A stretch of DNA of 64,000 nucleotides from Styela clava (taxonomy: Eukaryota > Chordata > Ascidiacea > Stolidobranchia > Styelidae), in assembly GCF_964204865.1 (NCBI RefSeq), contig NC_135252.1:7151383-7215382 (forward strand), in the 5' to 3' direction. The notes under the pieces are model-generated. The model saw only the letters and a program-made list of their open reading frames with translations. It searched no databases and was not told the origin of the DNA. This document shows, piece by piece, positions 13,234 to 25,371 of the stretch. How positions within the stretch are numbered: the first letter of the stretch is position 1; each line of letters opens with the position of its first letter. The translations under genes and the position numbers were made by a program.

Positions 13234-13582
13234 CAGGGGTTCCCAAGATTTTTTCAGGACGACCCCAAAGACAAGTGCCAACGTGAAACTTTAGAGCTTC
13301 TTTCACTGGACTTTTGAAGTTTGATCATGTGGTGGTATTAAGTGAAATAAGCTAAAACCAAACAGTGATGTCACAATAAGCACCTACATTTTCTATAGCA
13401 TGAGCATCGAGCGATGCTTATGGGCCTGTTTTACAGTAAGCCATGGTACAAACTGCTAAATTGAACATGGTTTGTCAAATCTTAGATGTTTTGTACATCC
13501 ATCTTCTACCATACCTCAGCGACCCCACTTATTTATCACTCCACCCAATTTGGGGTCGCGGCCCCTGGTTTGGGAACCCCTG
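13234..13582. mobile_element. hAT-type MITE
   Basis: Inverted ends CAGGGGTTCCCAA and TTGGGAACCCCTG. The perfect 8-bp duplication TACTATAC lies at 13226-13233 and 13583-13590. It is 349 bp, with no transposase. Confidence 0.9.
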
Positions 13583-13590
13583 TACTATAC

Positions 13591-15855
13591 GAACATTGCC
13601 ATAATAAAAGGGGTAAACACATTTGCATACCTGTATATTTTTACAAATCCAGGCAGCATGCCCGGGCCACACAGCAGAACAAATTGAATTACCGTAGTAA
13701 TTTTTCCCATGCCCAATTTGAATTAATAACCAGATGGCAGGCCTTTGTGATTCGTCCTATGAATTTTAAGCCATTGTGCCCTGTCGTCATTGCTCTGGTC
13801 CTTGACTTATGCTATCAATACTTTAGTAATATATTTCTTATAGAATATGATGCCATTTACTGTAGTTCCATTAAATTTAAGCATCATTTTAATGCTAGCT
13901 GGTACTCCTTAACTGAATAATACACTTTAAACTTAAAAATAATCTTTTTTTTTTTTCAAATAATACAATCAGGAGATGGTACGTTCAAGTCATCTGCCAT
14001 TACCGTTCACATAACCTCATTAAAACCCTTTTTGTGTTTATCTATTTTTCGCCAATGAAATGTGTCATGAATGTGATGAATTATCATTTTTTTTCTGTTC
14101 TATAAGGACAACAGGGATCTCTTGGATATATATTTATAATCTAAAATAAAAGAAAGCAAATTGGTTTTCACTCACTCATTCTAGAAATGGCTGCTTTTGC
14201 GTAGCCATGTCTGGAGCAAATGCGTGGAAAATATGTTGACTCAATTTTCAATATTCCCAAAATCATCTTTTTCAAATCTTCTCATTTTCGCTAATAAAAA
14301 AAAATTTCCTGGACGTCCATTGACTATGCTGAACCATGATATTATCATTTACTTTTTACTGATCGAAATGTATCGTTTTTGTTAAATATTTTTGGACTTG
14401 TGCATTACCACTACCAACTTTTTGTCGTTTTTAATACTTTTACTCATTTTTTTTTACATTGCCGCCATTGATATTGTTTCATACAAAATTTATCTTTAGT
14501 TTATTTTAATCAAACATCATTTGGTGTATGATTAAGCTTGATCTAAGATAAATTTTGTGTGTGGATTGTTGTACAGTAATTAAAGATGTAGTCATTTGCA
14601 TCTGTTGTAAAAATCGTAAAACTTGTTGCATACAATACCTTTCTCACTATCATTTCAACTTCCAATGAAAATCATAATTTGTCAATTGCTTCGATTTTAT
14701 TTTACTGAGTTTTGTAAAAGACAGGTCTTACTGCATACGATTTCCAACGATATTTTATACGACACTGAATCTATCAGAGTCAGGTGACGGCACCAATGAC
14801 AAAATTGTCCGCGTTTACCTTCGATATCTCCAACAAGGTTGTGAGATCTGGGAAACATTGCGTTTATACTCCGGCTTCGGATTGGAAAACATTGGCCTGA
14901 CAACTGGTTAAAATGTTTACGCCGACAACATCTCCGGAGTCCCAAGAAAATCAAATTTTATTAACAAAAATTCCATTGGCAAGCCTTACAAGAACGCTAT
15001 AAGTAAACTCGATTTTTTTTGTCATTGTGTTAATAATTATGACCTTTTATCTCCTTTGATAGTCCAGCTCCGGGAATTCACAAATCCGACTCCACAGCCT
15101 TAATTCCAACCCAGCGTTTCCGTGTATTGAACGAATTAAAGTTATAGTTGTCGATTCGATTAACAGTAAGCTATGGGTTCACGAAAAAGGTGGGTTTTTT
15201 TTTGGCGTATCGAACGCGCGATTTGTAACTGCAAATGAGGAGTTGAATATTACTAATATTCATATGGGTTTAATATTAATAAGCCTCTGAATCAAATCAA
15301 GGTTTGTCCAATCCGCGCTGTCCCGTTTTTTTCGTGTATATATATAGTAGTGAAAAAAGCGCTAGTCTCGAACAGCGTAGCCATTGATTGGCTTCTATTG
15401 GCCCCTATCTTTCAGATACTTATCATATGCGAAGAATTTGGTGGGAAACTGTTTAAATTGAATTTGCTTGCATTTTAAATTGAATAAAACTACGTTAATT
15501 TCTTCGACTGGTGACTGTGGATTTTAATTTTATAGCGAATTTAAAACCCAAGATAATGCCATCCGCTCATTTCTGTGACCTGCAAGCCAAAACAATTGCC
15601 CACCTCAACCTGCATAATAAACAAATTAAAGCCTTAATATGACCTCGCTACATCTATCATAATATTAAATAATAAATCCATATAAAATAACGTTACGGAT
15701 GTGTAGCAGAAATGTTTTGATTGTGATTGCTTTCAACGTTGATTGGATGCAATTTGGCTTAAGCGCACGAGCAAAATCGGATTATGGCTATTACACATGA
15801 TCGTAATTAATAATAAATCTATATATCCTACTCAAATATTAAAATTCAATACCTG
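13591..15855. other. Intergenic, one hairpin, no gene seen
   Basis: Apart from the hairpin at 14480-14561, I see no supported gene. Around 14770-14940 several short open frames overlap on both strands and the local base content is less AT-rich. Stops interrupt every frame and I recognise no family. Confidence 0.5.
14480..14561. other. Long imperfect hairpin (pre-miRNA-like or fold-back remnant)
   Basis: ACAAAATTTATCTT at 14483-14496 pairs with AAGATAAATTTTGT ending at 14558. After a small internal loop, TTAATCA pairs with TGATTAA, then ACATCA with TGGTGT (one G-U pair), leaving a very short terminal loop. About 30 pairs in an arm of about 38 nt. Either strand could be transcribed. Confidence 0.45.
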
Positions 15856-15860
15856 TTTTA

Positions 15861-16062
15861 TGTTGAAAATAATCTTTCGACCTCCCCAACCAGCAACAGC
15901 AAAGCACCAAAAAATATAGTAACAGTAAACTTTAATACACAACTCGAACAGAGCGAAAAAACACACGCAGCCTTAAAAGCAGAAACAAAACGGAAGGGGA
16001 AAAAGTAAGCCCAAAAGAGGGTTGCCAGAAATTCCAATTATACGATATACAAAAATATAACA
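15861..16062 (-). repeat. 3' LTR of copia element
   Basis: Begins TGTTGAAAAT and ends ATATAACA on the plus strand. Matches the copy at 19280-19481 over all 202 bases that I compared. Confidence 0.95.
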
Positions 16063-16073
16063 CTCCCACTTAA
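16063..16073 (-). other. Polypurine tract of copia element
   Basis: On the coding (minus) strand AAGTGGGAG lies directly before the 3' LTR, the position from which plus-strand DNA synthesis starts. Confidence 0.7.
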
Positions 16074-16094
16074 TTGAAATTTCTCCGAATTAGG

Positions 16095-16580
16095 CTAAAC
16101 ATTTTTAATGCCCATACAATTACGTAATCTCTCAAAACGATCCCTAGGAAGACTCTTAGTGAATATATCAGCAAGCATATTTTCAGTAGGACAATATTCA
16201 AGTTCAAGAACCCCATTGTCAATTGCCTCCCTAATAAAATGATAACGTATATCAATATGTTTAGTTCTACCATGCGAAACAGGATTCTTTGCAATAGCAA
16301 TTGCCCCCTAGTTGTCTTCCCTAATAATTGTGGGATAATTCTGTACCATTCCAAGTTCAGCAAGCAATTTCCTCAGCCAAATAACTTCTTGTGTGGCAGA
16401 ACTCAATGCAACATATTCTGCCTCTGCAGTTGATAGAGCAACAATGGGTTGTTTCTTGCTGAGCCAACTAATGGCACCACCGGCAAGCATGAAGAGGTTT
16501 CCACTTGTAGAATGTCTATCATCTTGATCACCAGCCCAATCTGCATCTGAATATCCCATTAGATCATTTCCAGATTTCAT
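16095..16580 (-). pseudogene. Copia RNase H remnant
   Basis: After the RT deletion, an RNase H domain is readable ([54 protein letters not shown]), running to a natural stop at 16095-16097. It is out of frame with the upstream gag-pol reading frame. An in-frame TAG at 16308-16310 interrupts it just before GAIAIAKN, where the family normally has Gln, so a single C-to-T change is the simplest cause. Confidence 0.85.
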
Positions 16581-19167
16581 CATAGTCAATGCCATACCTC
16601 TGAGTATATCCCTTAGCGACCAGCCGAGCCTTGAATCTTTCAATTTTGCCATCACTAGTATACTTCGTTTTGAATAGCCAACGACACCCAATAGGTTTTC
16701 TACCGGCTGGTAATTTTACAAGATCCCAAGTTTCATTTTCCATCAAGGATTTGTACTCATTTTCCGCTGCAGTTTTCCATTGTCTTGCACACTCAGAATT
16801 CAACGCATCTTCCAGAGTTTTCGGCTCTGCAATTTGACTAGCATGATACGCAACATAATATGATTTATCGTGCAAGGCAACATCTACATATTCATCATAG
16901 CCAAACCTAATTGGTGGATTCACTTGTCGACTAGATCTCCGAGGCATTTCTTCATTTGATTCGTTGACTCCCACTGCATCAATATCTACTTCTATTTCCC
17001 TTGGTGCAGATTTTTCAGCTTTTGTATCGGAACGTTTTACAGTTGTATCAAATTTTCCTTGACCAAAATCACTTTCATTGAATACAACATCTCTCCGAAT
17101 AAAAACCTTTCCAGTTCCTTCCACCAGTAGTCTGTAACCTTTTGACCGCAAATCGTAGCCAACGAATCTCAATTTTTCAGCTTTTTTATCCAGCTTTTTC
17201 CGCCTACAATCTGGTACATGAGCATAAGCCGCACATCCAAAAACACGAAAATGACTTACATTCGGCTTTCTTCCATACCAAAGTTCGTAAGGCGATCTGT
17301 TTCCCTTGATGGCAGATGTCGGCACCCGATTTCTGATATATGCTGCTGCGTAGACAGCTTCAGCCCATATTCCCTTGTTCATTCCGGCATAGCATATCAT
17401 TGATCTTGCCGACTCCATCAACGTTCTATTCATTCTCTCCGCCACACCATTCTGAGCCGGTGTGTGAGCAACTGACAGTTCATGTTTTATGCCCCCTTTC
17501 CGCAAATATGCTTCAAAATTCTTTGAGACGTATTCACCACCATTATCAGTTCTCAAAGTTCCAATTTTAACACCAGCATTATTTGTCATCAGGGTTTCAA
17601 ATTCTTTGAACTTGTCAAATACCTCATATTTGTGCTCCATGAAATAAACCGCACAAAACCGTGAGTAATCATCAATAAAAGTGACAAAATACCTTCGTCC
17701 GCCAATTGACTCGACTTCCATTGGCCCACAAACGTCACTGTGTATAAGTTGAAGTTTCCGTGTAGACCGAATTTCACCAACCGCCCTAAGCGGCTTTCGT
17801 TGAATTTTTCCCTCTACACAAGCTTCACAAAATGACAGTTTTGCATCATCTGGAATTTTCACATTCAAAACATGGCTTTTCCGTACAGCTTCCTTTAATT
17901 GCTGACCACCAAGATGACCCAATCTTTGATGCCATAAATCCAGAACAGATTTCTTTCCGTCAACCAGCATTCCCTTATGTTCCAGGTTTGGTCGACAATT
18001 TAACTGATACAATTTTCCATTCAATGTTCCCATTCCACGTACAATTCCATTTTCACCGTAGATCCAGCAAGTCGACCGATCAAATTTCAAGATATTTCCT
18101 TTGCTTGCTGCTGAATGTACTGAAAACAGATTACACGCCAGTTTCGGAACATACAGAACGTCATATAAAGTACTTCGCTTCGACTTTTTTCCGTGAAACA
18201 GCATCACAAGGTGAACATTTCCCACACCAAGTGCTTCCACTGTTCTGCCATCTCCAAGTTCCACTTTTTCCGGAACACTGAATTTTCTATAGTTTACCAG
18301 AAATTCATTTTCTTTAGTCATGTGACGCGACGCCCCAGAATCCACCAGCCACTCCGATCCATGGGCACTGTTAGATGAACCGATCATTGCTGAATCATCA
18401 TCTTCACTGGATTCTGGTTCAGGCATGGGAGTCATAGTTTCCGCTTTATGGTATCCAGTGGGCACATACTTTTTCTTCATTTTACGGGGGCAATTTCGCC
18501 GAATATGCCCCTTTCGCCCACATCCATAGCACGTACGTTTCTTGTCGAAACCGACCAAAGCTGACTCGTCTTGATTGCTATTCTTCCCATTTCCAGAGCG
18601 ACCATTCATCTTTTGCTCTTCGTGTAAAAGCGCCTGTTGAACAAATCCTAGGCTAATTCCATCTACACGCGATTCCAGAGCAGTTACCAGAGTTGAATAG
18701 CTCTGTGGAAGACTTCCAAGCAATGTTACAACTTGATCTTCTTCACTGATAGGCGCCCCAATAGCTGCCAGCCTATCTGTAATTTCTTTCATCCGCTTCA
18801 AGTGATCATCCATCCGCATTCCCTTTTCCATCTCCGCACGAAAATACTGCTTCTTTAAAAATAGCTTGTTTGCCAACGTATCCCGTTCAAAATGATTACG
18901 CAATGCATCCCAAGCCGCCTTAGGTTTATCAAAAGAAGTTACCAGGTATAACTGTGACGGATCGATAGACAAAACAATTGTTGACAATGCCTTTTGCGAC
19001 TTTTTGTTGAATTCGAGCACTGCTGCTTCACCAGCGTCTTCAGTAAGCGTAACCGAGCCATCAACATATCTCCACAGCTCCTTTGCAAGCAAAACATGAC
19101 GCACCTGAAATTTCCATGTTGTCCAATTTGACCCATCCAATCTATCAATAGACCATTTGTCCTCCAT
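16564..19167 (-). pseudogene. Copia gag-pol polyprotein, truncated in RT
   Basis: Long open frame of 867 codons. From the N-terminus: copia-type Gag, zinc knuckle CYGCGRKGHIRRNC, aspartic protease WLVDSGASRHMT, GAG-pre-integrase HQRLGHLG, and an integrase core with the expected acidic residues (SDVCGP, RTDNGGEYVS, HTPAQNGVAERMNRTL). The start of reverse transcriptase follows ([18 protein letters not shown]). It then jumps directly into RNase H sequence in another frame and stops within three codons. The catalytic RT motifs are absent, indicating a deletion of the RT core with its junction near 16575. Protease and integrase look intact. Confidence 0.93.
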
Positions 19168-19249
19168 TGAACCCGATTAGAACCAGTCAACGACCGACAA
19201 CAATACCGGAATCAGCAGCAAAAGTCACTGGTTACTTTTCAGTCTTTCA

Positions 19250-19279
19250 GCGCAGCGGAAGCGTGCTGGGCCCATAACC
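19250..19279 (-). other. Primer-binding site complementary to 5' half of initiator tRNA-Met
   Basis: The plus strand here equals nucleotides 10-39 of animal initiator tRNA-Met (GCGCAGCGGAAGCG..TGCTGGGCCCATAACC), recalled from the conserved vertebrate sequence. It abuts the 5' LTR at 19280 with no spacer. On the element's coding strand this is a 30-nt complement to the D-arm and anticodon-stem half of the tRNA. Drosophila copia is primed by an initiator-Met tRNA fragment ending at the same nucleotide, 39. Confidence 0.88.
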
Positions 19280-19481
19280 TGTTGAAAATAATCTTTCGAC
19301 CTCCCCAACCAGCAACAGCAAAGCACCAAAAAATATAGTAACAGTAAACTTTAATACACAACTCGAACAGAGCGAAAAAACACACGCAGCCTTAAAAGCA
19401 GAAACAAAACGGAAGGGGAAAAAGTAAGCCCAAAAGAGGGTTGCCAGAAATTCCAATTATACGATATACAAAAATATAACA
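19280..19481 (-). repeat. 5' LTR of copia element
   Basis: The 202-bp copy matches 15861-16062. It should carry the promoter for the minus-strand element. Confidence 0.95.
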
Positions 19482-20297
19482 TTTTATGCATTTCTATAGT
19501 TAATCTTAGGCCATGTTATAAACGCTACCAGACACCCTCGATCAGATTTTCGTTTTCACAGCCGACCATCCTTAATTCATGGCTAGCCTTTTTCAATATC
19601 TGGTAACACTCGTATAGAGAGCGTTAAAAAGCGACAGCTGCAATGGAATTAATACGGTGATTTCAATCAACGTCAAGAATTGCATTGGTGGCATGGGCCT
19701 CTGTATAATTATGAAACTTTGAGGTAGGTCGTTACTGTAGCAAGCTGGGAGAAATAATATGGTAATATATAGTTATAGAACAATAAGTAGCAATCTTTAG
19801 TACACGTGAGGAACAAAAATAAATTACGGTGTCACTTGTAGTGGATTTGATTAAAGCATTATATGAATGGTATTGACCTAAATAAGCTAAATCAGGATTT
19901 TTGTGAAAAAAATATTCCGGATGGAAACTTATTCAGTTCAGCAAATGAAAAGTACCGATGTTAGTTAATTAATGACAACGAATGCATCCTTTGATAAAAA
20001 AAACTCACTTTTGTCATTTCCAAGCCGAGTCTGACGTAGCCAATGAAGATATCCATCCCACTACGTGAATTATTGAATTATTTTACTTACATATATTTAC
20101 TTAATATAGCAGTTATAGCTAAATATTATGTCAAAATGGCATGCAAGTAACTAAGTACTCAATTAAGAGTCGCATAGCACAAGCGAATCAACAATCAAAC
20201 CATTGACCATGCCTCGGATACGCACGGTTTGTTTCTAGTAATAGAACCCTTCATGAGTTTAATATTTTTTATTTTGTTGGTTAATTAGAATTTGAAC
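19482..20297. other. Spacer between copia element and kelch gene
   Basis: Must contain the kelch-gene 5' UTR and promoter, but no recognisable motif stands out. A weak inverted pair (GTTATAAACGCTACCAGA near 19515 and TCTGGTAACACTCG near 19600) may be a decayed repeat. Confidence 0.45.
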
Positions 20298-23200
20298 ATG
20301 GCAAAGTATAGTAAATCAACACAAACAAGTCACATTGAACAATGTGAGAGCATCGGTCAAGAATGGCTTCTGATGAAAGGAGCACAAGAGCTGAGAGCAA
20401 ACGATATACTGGTTGATGTAGTACTTATCGTGGATGGAGTAAAATTGCAGCCGTGTCACAAGTAATCCCTATTTGCCGCTTTATTTATTTTTTTGTGATT
20501 ATATATATAGGCTACAACTTATATATTACAGACGGCCCATATTTGTCCGATCTTGACTTTAGTTTGAAAACGAAGCGAATTTTGCATCACGTCATGTATA
20601 TATATACGTAGACGTTTCTGCGATTATATACACGTATTAAACTTTGATTATACTGTTAAGAAGTTTTTTAAATTTTTGTTTTAAATTTTCATCCGCCACC
20701 AGGTTCGTTCTTGCCGCAAGTTCGCCCTATTTCAGGGCTATGTTTTCCCATGGAATGGCTGAACAAAATAAAAAGGAAATTGAAATCATGGATGTTGATA
20801 GACGTTCACTTCAACTAGTTCTGGATTACATTTATACTTCGCAAGTATCGATCAGCGATAAAAACGTCCAAGGATTAATGACAACATGTAGCCTTCTTCA
20901 GGTAATTTGAAAAATGATTATAAAAATAAGTAATTAAAAGCATAAACATATAACTGAGACTGCAAGATCACTCAGGTTTATTATACAGCAATATAAAAGC
21001 CGTTTCAAGTATTATGTCGTCATATAGAACTCAAAATACAATCATTGGATGGTAAAATCGACGTATTTTCCAGTATCCTTGGTTTGTTGTATACAAACGC
21101 CTTCAAAATCATAATAATAAAGATTTTTAGAAAAATATTGTTTCTATAATAATCTATTTGCAAATAGATGTTTTCTGATTGAAATAAGGTAAATTTGCTA
21201 AATGATGCGACCATAGAATTGTATGGAGAATTTATTGGTCATTCACGGATGTAATAAGGTTACAGTTCGGTGGTGTGACCCATTTGCATTCGAACTGAGT
21301 TTACTCTGTAGATCTGCTCAAAAATCGTAAAACATGGTGCGATATTTTTCAGATAACGGGATTGTATGGCAAATGCAGAGAATATATGATAAGAAGACTT
21401 GATATCACGAATTGTGTGTCAGTTTATCAATTCGCCCGATCTATGTATTCAACAAAATTAGAAGATGAAGCATTTCGGTTTATTGCGAGAAGATTCAAAG
21501 ACGTTTCCAATATGGAGGAGTTTCTAAGTCTTAGCAAAGATGAATTTATTGATGTCATTTCATCCGACGATGTTTGGGTAAGCTGAATTTCATGCAATCT
21601 TTCATTTGAATTAAAGACTATACATAACTAACGACACGCCTTGGAAATTGCAATTCACAGATCTTTTCCATTGTTTAAATATCCTAATCTTGTCGGATCG
21701 TCCATTTCTATATTTTCTATCATGTTGTTTTTTGGCGCTCCCGTAGTGTGTGAACAAAGATGGCGAACGCCGGAACGTAGTATGTGTACCAGGTTAGGGT
21801 TAGGACACAATTTTATTCTAATTTTCCCTATTTTATTTCTATTACGAGTTCGGGGACTAGCCAAATGACTCACGTAGGATTTATACCTGAAATTATGGCC
21901 TAACCCTAAACTGGTATACATACTAGGTTCCGGTGTCCGCCATTTTGATTTACATGATACATGAGTAGCTGTTTTTCAATTCCGTGTTAATAGATTACAA
22001 AAGAGGAGTATGTTTACGAAGCTGCAATCCGATGGTTAGCGGGAAATATCTCAAGGTGTTGTCATGTTGCAGAAATTTTTTCACACGTTAGATTTGCACT
22101 GCTTGATGAAGATTATTTAGACAGCTGCGTGTTGCAAGTAAGTATGTCATCTAAAGCCAGCGCTAACTATCCGGTTCTCTCATGAAATATATTCCTAATA
22201 TGAATAGTACATTAACATATCAAAATTTGATGGTAGAAAGTGTAGAGAATTTATTTCAATATTAAAATCATGCCCCGAACTGTTTTTGAAGATTATGAAA
22301 AAATCACCATAGTATAATGTGCACGGCATTGGAAAAAACAGTCGTTTATACTTCGATAATTTACATATATAGGATGTCCATAAAGTCCTTTTACAATTTC
22401 AATTTTGTTATGAAGTCAGTTCTTCACATATATTAATCTATATTGTTGTTTTTAAAATCAGTAATTGTTTAAATATTTTTAATTCATTTATTACAACTGT
22501 GAGGGCCAAAACAATTATGGTATCGATGAATTCCCTTTGCAATTTAAAAAAATTTAAGACCTCATGGATACCCTATCAATATGCAGTTTGCTGAATAAAC
22601 TCAGTACATACCAGATATTACATTATGATGAGTAAATAAAAGCAACGAATCTACCATATATATATTGCATTTAATTTTGCTTCATCTGGTCATATTTTAG
22701 GAAGAAATCATCTTGGAATATCCACATCTCCGTTCTCAAGTCGAAGCCGCAAAAACCTACATTACAAAAGCAAAAAACCTTCAAAATAAGAAGAACACAG
22801 AAGAGTTTTATGATCAAACATCATCGGATGTGTCGGAGAACTCGGATGTAGAAAGCCGTTTTCCTTCGTATACTATTTCGATTGAGGGACTAGAAAACAC
22901 AGTCAGGATACCTTTAAATTTAAGACCCAGGGCTGGAATGAACACAAAAGAATATTTGTTATTTACAAATGGCAGGAAAACGTTTGTTATGAATCCAGAC
23001 TGTTCGGCGGAATATTACGGATGTATGGACAATAACCATACTGATATCAACAGCAATCGAGAAGAACGTTCAGCGATTGGTTGGTCACCAAATCTTCCAC
23101 TCATGAAAAACCCTGAGGCTTATGTGGCAACGGATGGAACAACCTTTTTGTTAGGTGGTACGTGGATTTTTCCGTGTAATGAGGTACACTGGTATGTATC

Positions 23201-25371
23201 AAATTGAGGTGGATAAAATATGTTTAAAATTATATTTTAGGTCTCGAAGTAGAAAAGACGATGCCGCCAGACGTACGAACGAGGGTTCACACGCTTGAAC
23301 AAGATGCTCTCAGCTGGACAGCGTGTACGTCGATGCCAATTCCGCGATGTATGGCAGCATACGGTGACGGGTGTGGGCACTTTTACGTATTAGGTAAGCC
23401 TATAAGGGTTGCATTCAGTAGTGGGATTCAGTCGGTTCGCACCGGTTCTATAGAATCGTCTCACGGAATTTTATGAGATCAGCGAACCGGTTAGCATTAC
23501 TAAAAGAAAACATGTAACAGAACCGGCCGAAAAATATGACTTTTGTGATGGAACCGGCTGACAAAAAATTTGAATCCCACCACTGGTCGCATTGTAATAT
23601 ATATATATCGGTATTATTGACTTCAATGAAAGTCAGGTTATTATACTCGCTGACATTTGTGCAAACGGTTGGAATGTCTTCTCGTGATATATTGTTGGCG
23701 CTCATTTGCTTCTTATTATGTGACTGTTTTTTACCCGTTCGACCGCATCCAAAGTAGAATATAAATGTGATCAGTGTAAGAATATCTTAAGGCTTGCAAA
23801 ATATTTACAATTGACGAATATAACTTTCATCGGCTCATCTTTCTGATCATTCCACTAAATTAGCCATGGAATCACATCCATACAAAGAAGGTATTATTTT
23901 CTCTTGCCAGTAAAATTTCTACGATAAATTTTTTTTTCTCAAAAACTTCCGTATTGCAAAATTCCCTTCTGTTTTTAGCTATTTCCTGGAAACGTTGACC
24001 TGAATTATATCAAGTCCCATGTCAACAGCTATCTACTGACATCTGTCATCTTGTTAACAATATTGAAAATATCGATAACCCGTTTGGGAATTAGGTTTTC
24101 ATATGTCACGCAGTGAGATGTTGTATTCCCACAATTAAAATGGCATATGTTTTAAACTTAGAGAATGGCTATTTCATTGTTTTAGGAAATTACACATACG
24201 CAATATAAAACCATGCACCATAGTGAATATTAATTATTTTTTTTCGTTGTAAATTAACATTTCCAGGAGGCAAAGCTCTCGCCCAGGGCGAAGTCGTATC
24301 AACAGTCCACAAATACAGTAGAATTGAAAATGAATGGGAAGAAGTTAACCCAATGCCAATTGCAGTTTATGGCCACGGTTCAGCTTCAATACACGATAAA
24401 ATATACACCATTGGTGGGAAAACTACCGCTAAGGTAACACTCAATTCTTCTGTGTATAAGGAGTCTTTAAAGTATGAAACTCGATTTTTTTTAACTGCTC
24501 TCAAAATTCAGGTTTTACTTTCCAATGTCCATTATCTTGATTGCATCACTCACCAATGGACAGAGATTGAATCGATAACGGTTCCAAGGTTTTTACATGG
24601 AGTTACAGTGAATCGAGAAACAGAGGAATTTATTGTCGTAGGTGGTTCGAGTGAGGAAGGTGTACTAAACAGTGTCGAGGTATTATTTATATTTTTAGCA
24701 TATTTGTTAAATTCTTAAAGACAATATAGATCGCTAATGTGAATGCCAATATAAAGCAAAAACTAATCGATCAATCAACGGCCGACACGACCCAGGCCTA
24801 GGTGTCGCTATACATACCTTATAAGTGCTTCAGTACATATATATACGTTGAATTTGATCGTTTACTTTTTTAGGTATTCAATTTGTTGGAGCGAAGATGG
24901 AAATTCGGCGAAAGTTTCCCCGGAAATCGATGTGCTCAATTCGTAACATATTTCAAGGAAGAGCTGCACGCAGTTGGGGGCTACGTTACAGAAAGGTAAT
25001 TTGTGATTTCATCTATAATATAGGGTCTTTAATTGCGGTATATATAAACCTGAATTAAAAACCTCTCTCACTATATTAGGCTCTAGGTACTTATAACGAA
25101 TGGAAAATACAACCATGACGCGACGAATCTAAAAATTTGACAAATATCTTTATGCCACGTTGCACGATTAATTTACTTATTTTTCCACAAGTTCAGAACT
25201 GATGGTGGTAGATACGAATCAAGAGAAATGCATGATATTTTTGCTTTGGAAGATGAATCAAATCAATGGATAAGAAAAACCAGGAGAGTCAGGGGAACTG
25301 TTGGAGGATCTCTCGCATGTGTCAAAGTGTCATTGAATGTAACGAAGTTACCTCGCGCTAGAACTGCGTAA
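20298..25371 (+). CDS. KLHL: Kelch-like BTB-BACK-kelch protein
   Basis: Probable substrate adaptor of cullin-3 ubiquitin ligases (inferred from domain architecture). Exons: 20298-20461, 20703-20901, 21353-21577, 21994-22137, 22701-23157, 23241-23393, 24267-24433, 24512-24679, 24874-24995 and 25197-25371. All have GT-AG borders and sum to 1974 nt (657 residues plus stop). The BTB domain spans roughly residues 20-120 (DVVLIVDG; FVLAASSPYFRAMFSHGMAE), and the BACK domain roughly 125-250 (ITGLYGKCREYMIRRLD; VYEAAIRWL). After a Ser/Glu-rich linker, kelch repeats fill the C-terminal half (MPIPRCMAAYGDGCGHFYVLGG, first 20 matched; IYTIGGK; FIVVGG; LHAVGGY). The start was chosen as the first ATG of the frame. 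The exact KLHL subfamily cannot be assigned by eye. Confidence 0.9.
21733..21960. mobile_element. Fold-back MITE, GCGCTCCCGTAGTATGTG family
   Basis: Starts GGCGCTCCCGTAGTGTGTGA and ends near CGCCATTTTGATTTACAT. The interior repeats GTACCAGGTTAGGGTTAGG and its complement. It lies in kelch-gene intron 3. Confidence 0.6.
22371..22573. mobile_element. MITE with AGGNTGTCCATAAAGTC ends
   Basis: The left end AGGATGTCCATAAAGTCC and right end GACCTCATGGATACCCT form imperfect inverted repeats about 200 bp apart, in kelch-gene intron 4. The target duplication is unclear. Confidence 0.5.
23416..23585. mobile_element. hAT-type MITE
   Basis: Inverted ends CAGTAGTGGGATTCA and TGAATCCCACCACTG, with inner AACCGGTTC motifs. 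The 8-bp duplications GTTGCATT (23408-23415) and GTCGCATT (23586-23593) differ at one base. It starts 23 nt after a kelch-gene exon end. Confidence 0.8.

Larger units (their letters stand above)
15861..19481 (-). mobile_element. Ty1/copia LTR retrotransposon, internally deleted
   Basis: Complete insertion of 3621 bp. It has 202-bp LTRs at both ends, which I read as identical, with TG..CA termini. It is flanked by the 5-bp duplication TTTTA at 15856-15860 and 19482-19486. The coding strand is minus, so the 5' LTR is at 19280-19481. Gene order is gag, protease, integrase, RT, RNase H, which defines copia. The reverse transcriptase core is missing, so the element cannot move by itself, yet matching LTRs imply a recent insertion. 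It was probably mobilised by enzymes from an intact relative. Confidence 0.95.

Noticed and set aside
14697-14954. Possible small gene on either strand
   Set aside because: Frames on both strands are short and interrupted, and no family was recognised; kept as intergenic.
17832-18281. Open frame of 149 codons on the plus strand inside the copia element
   Set aside because: Antisense shadow of gag-pol; composition is not protein-like.
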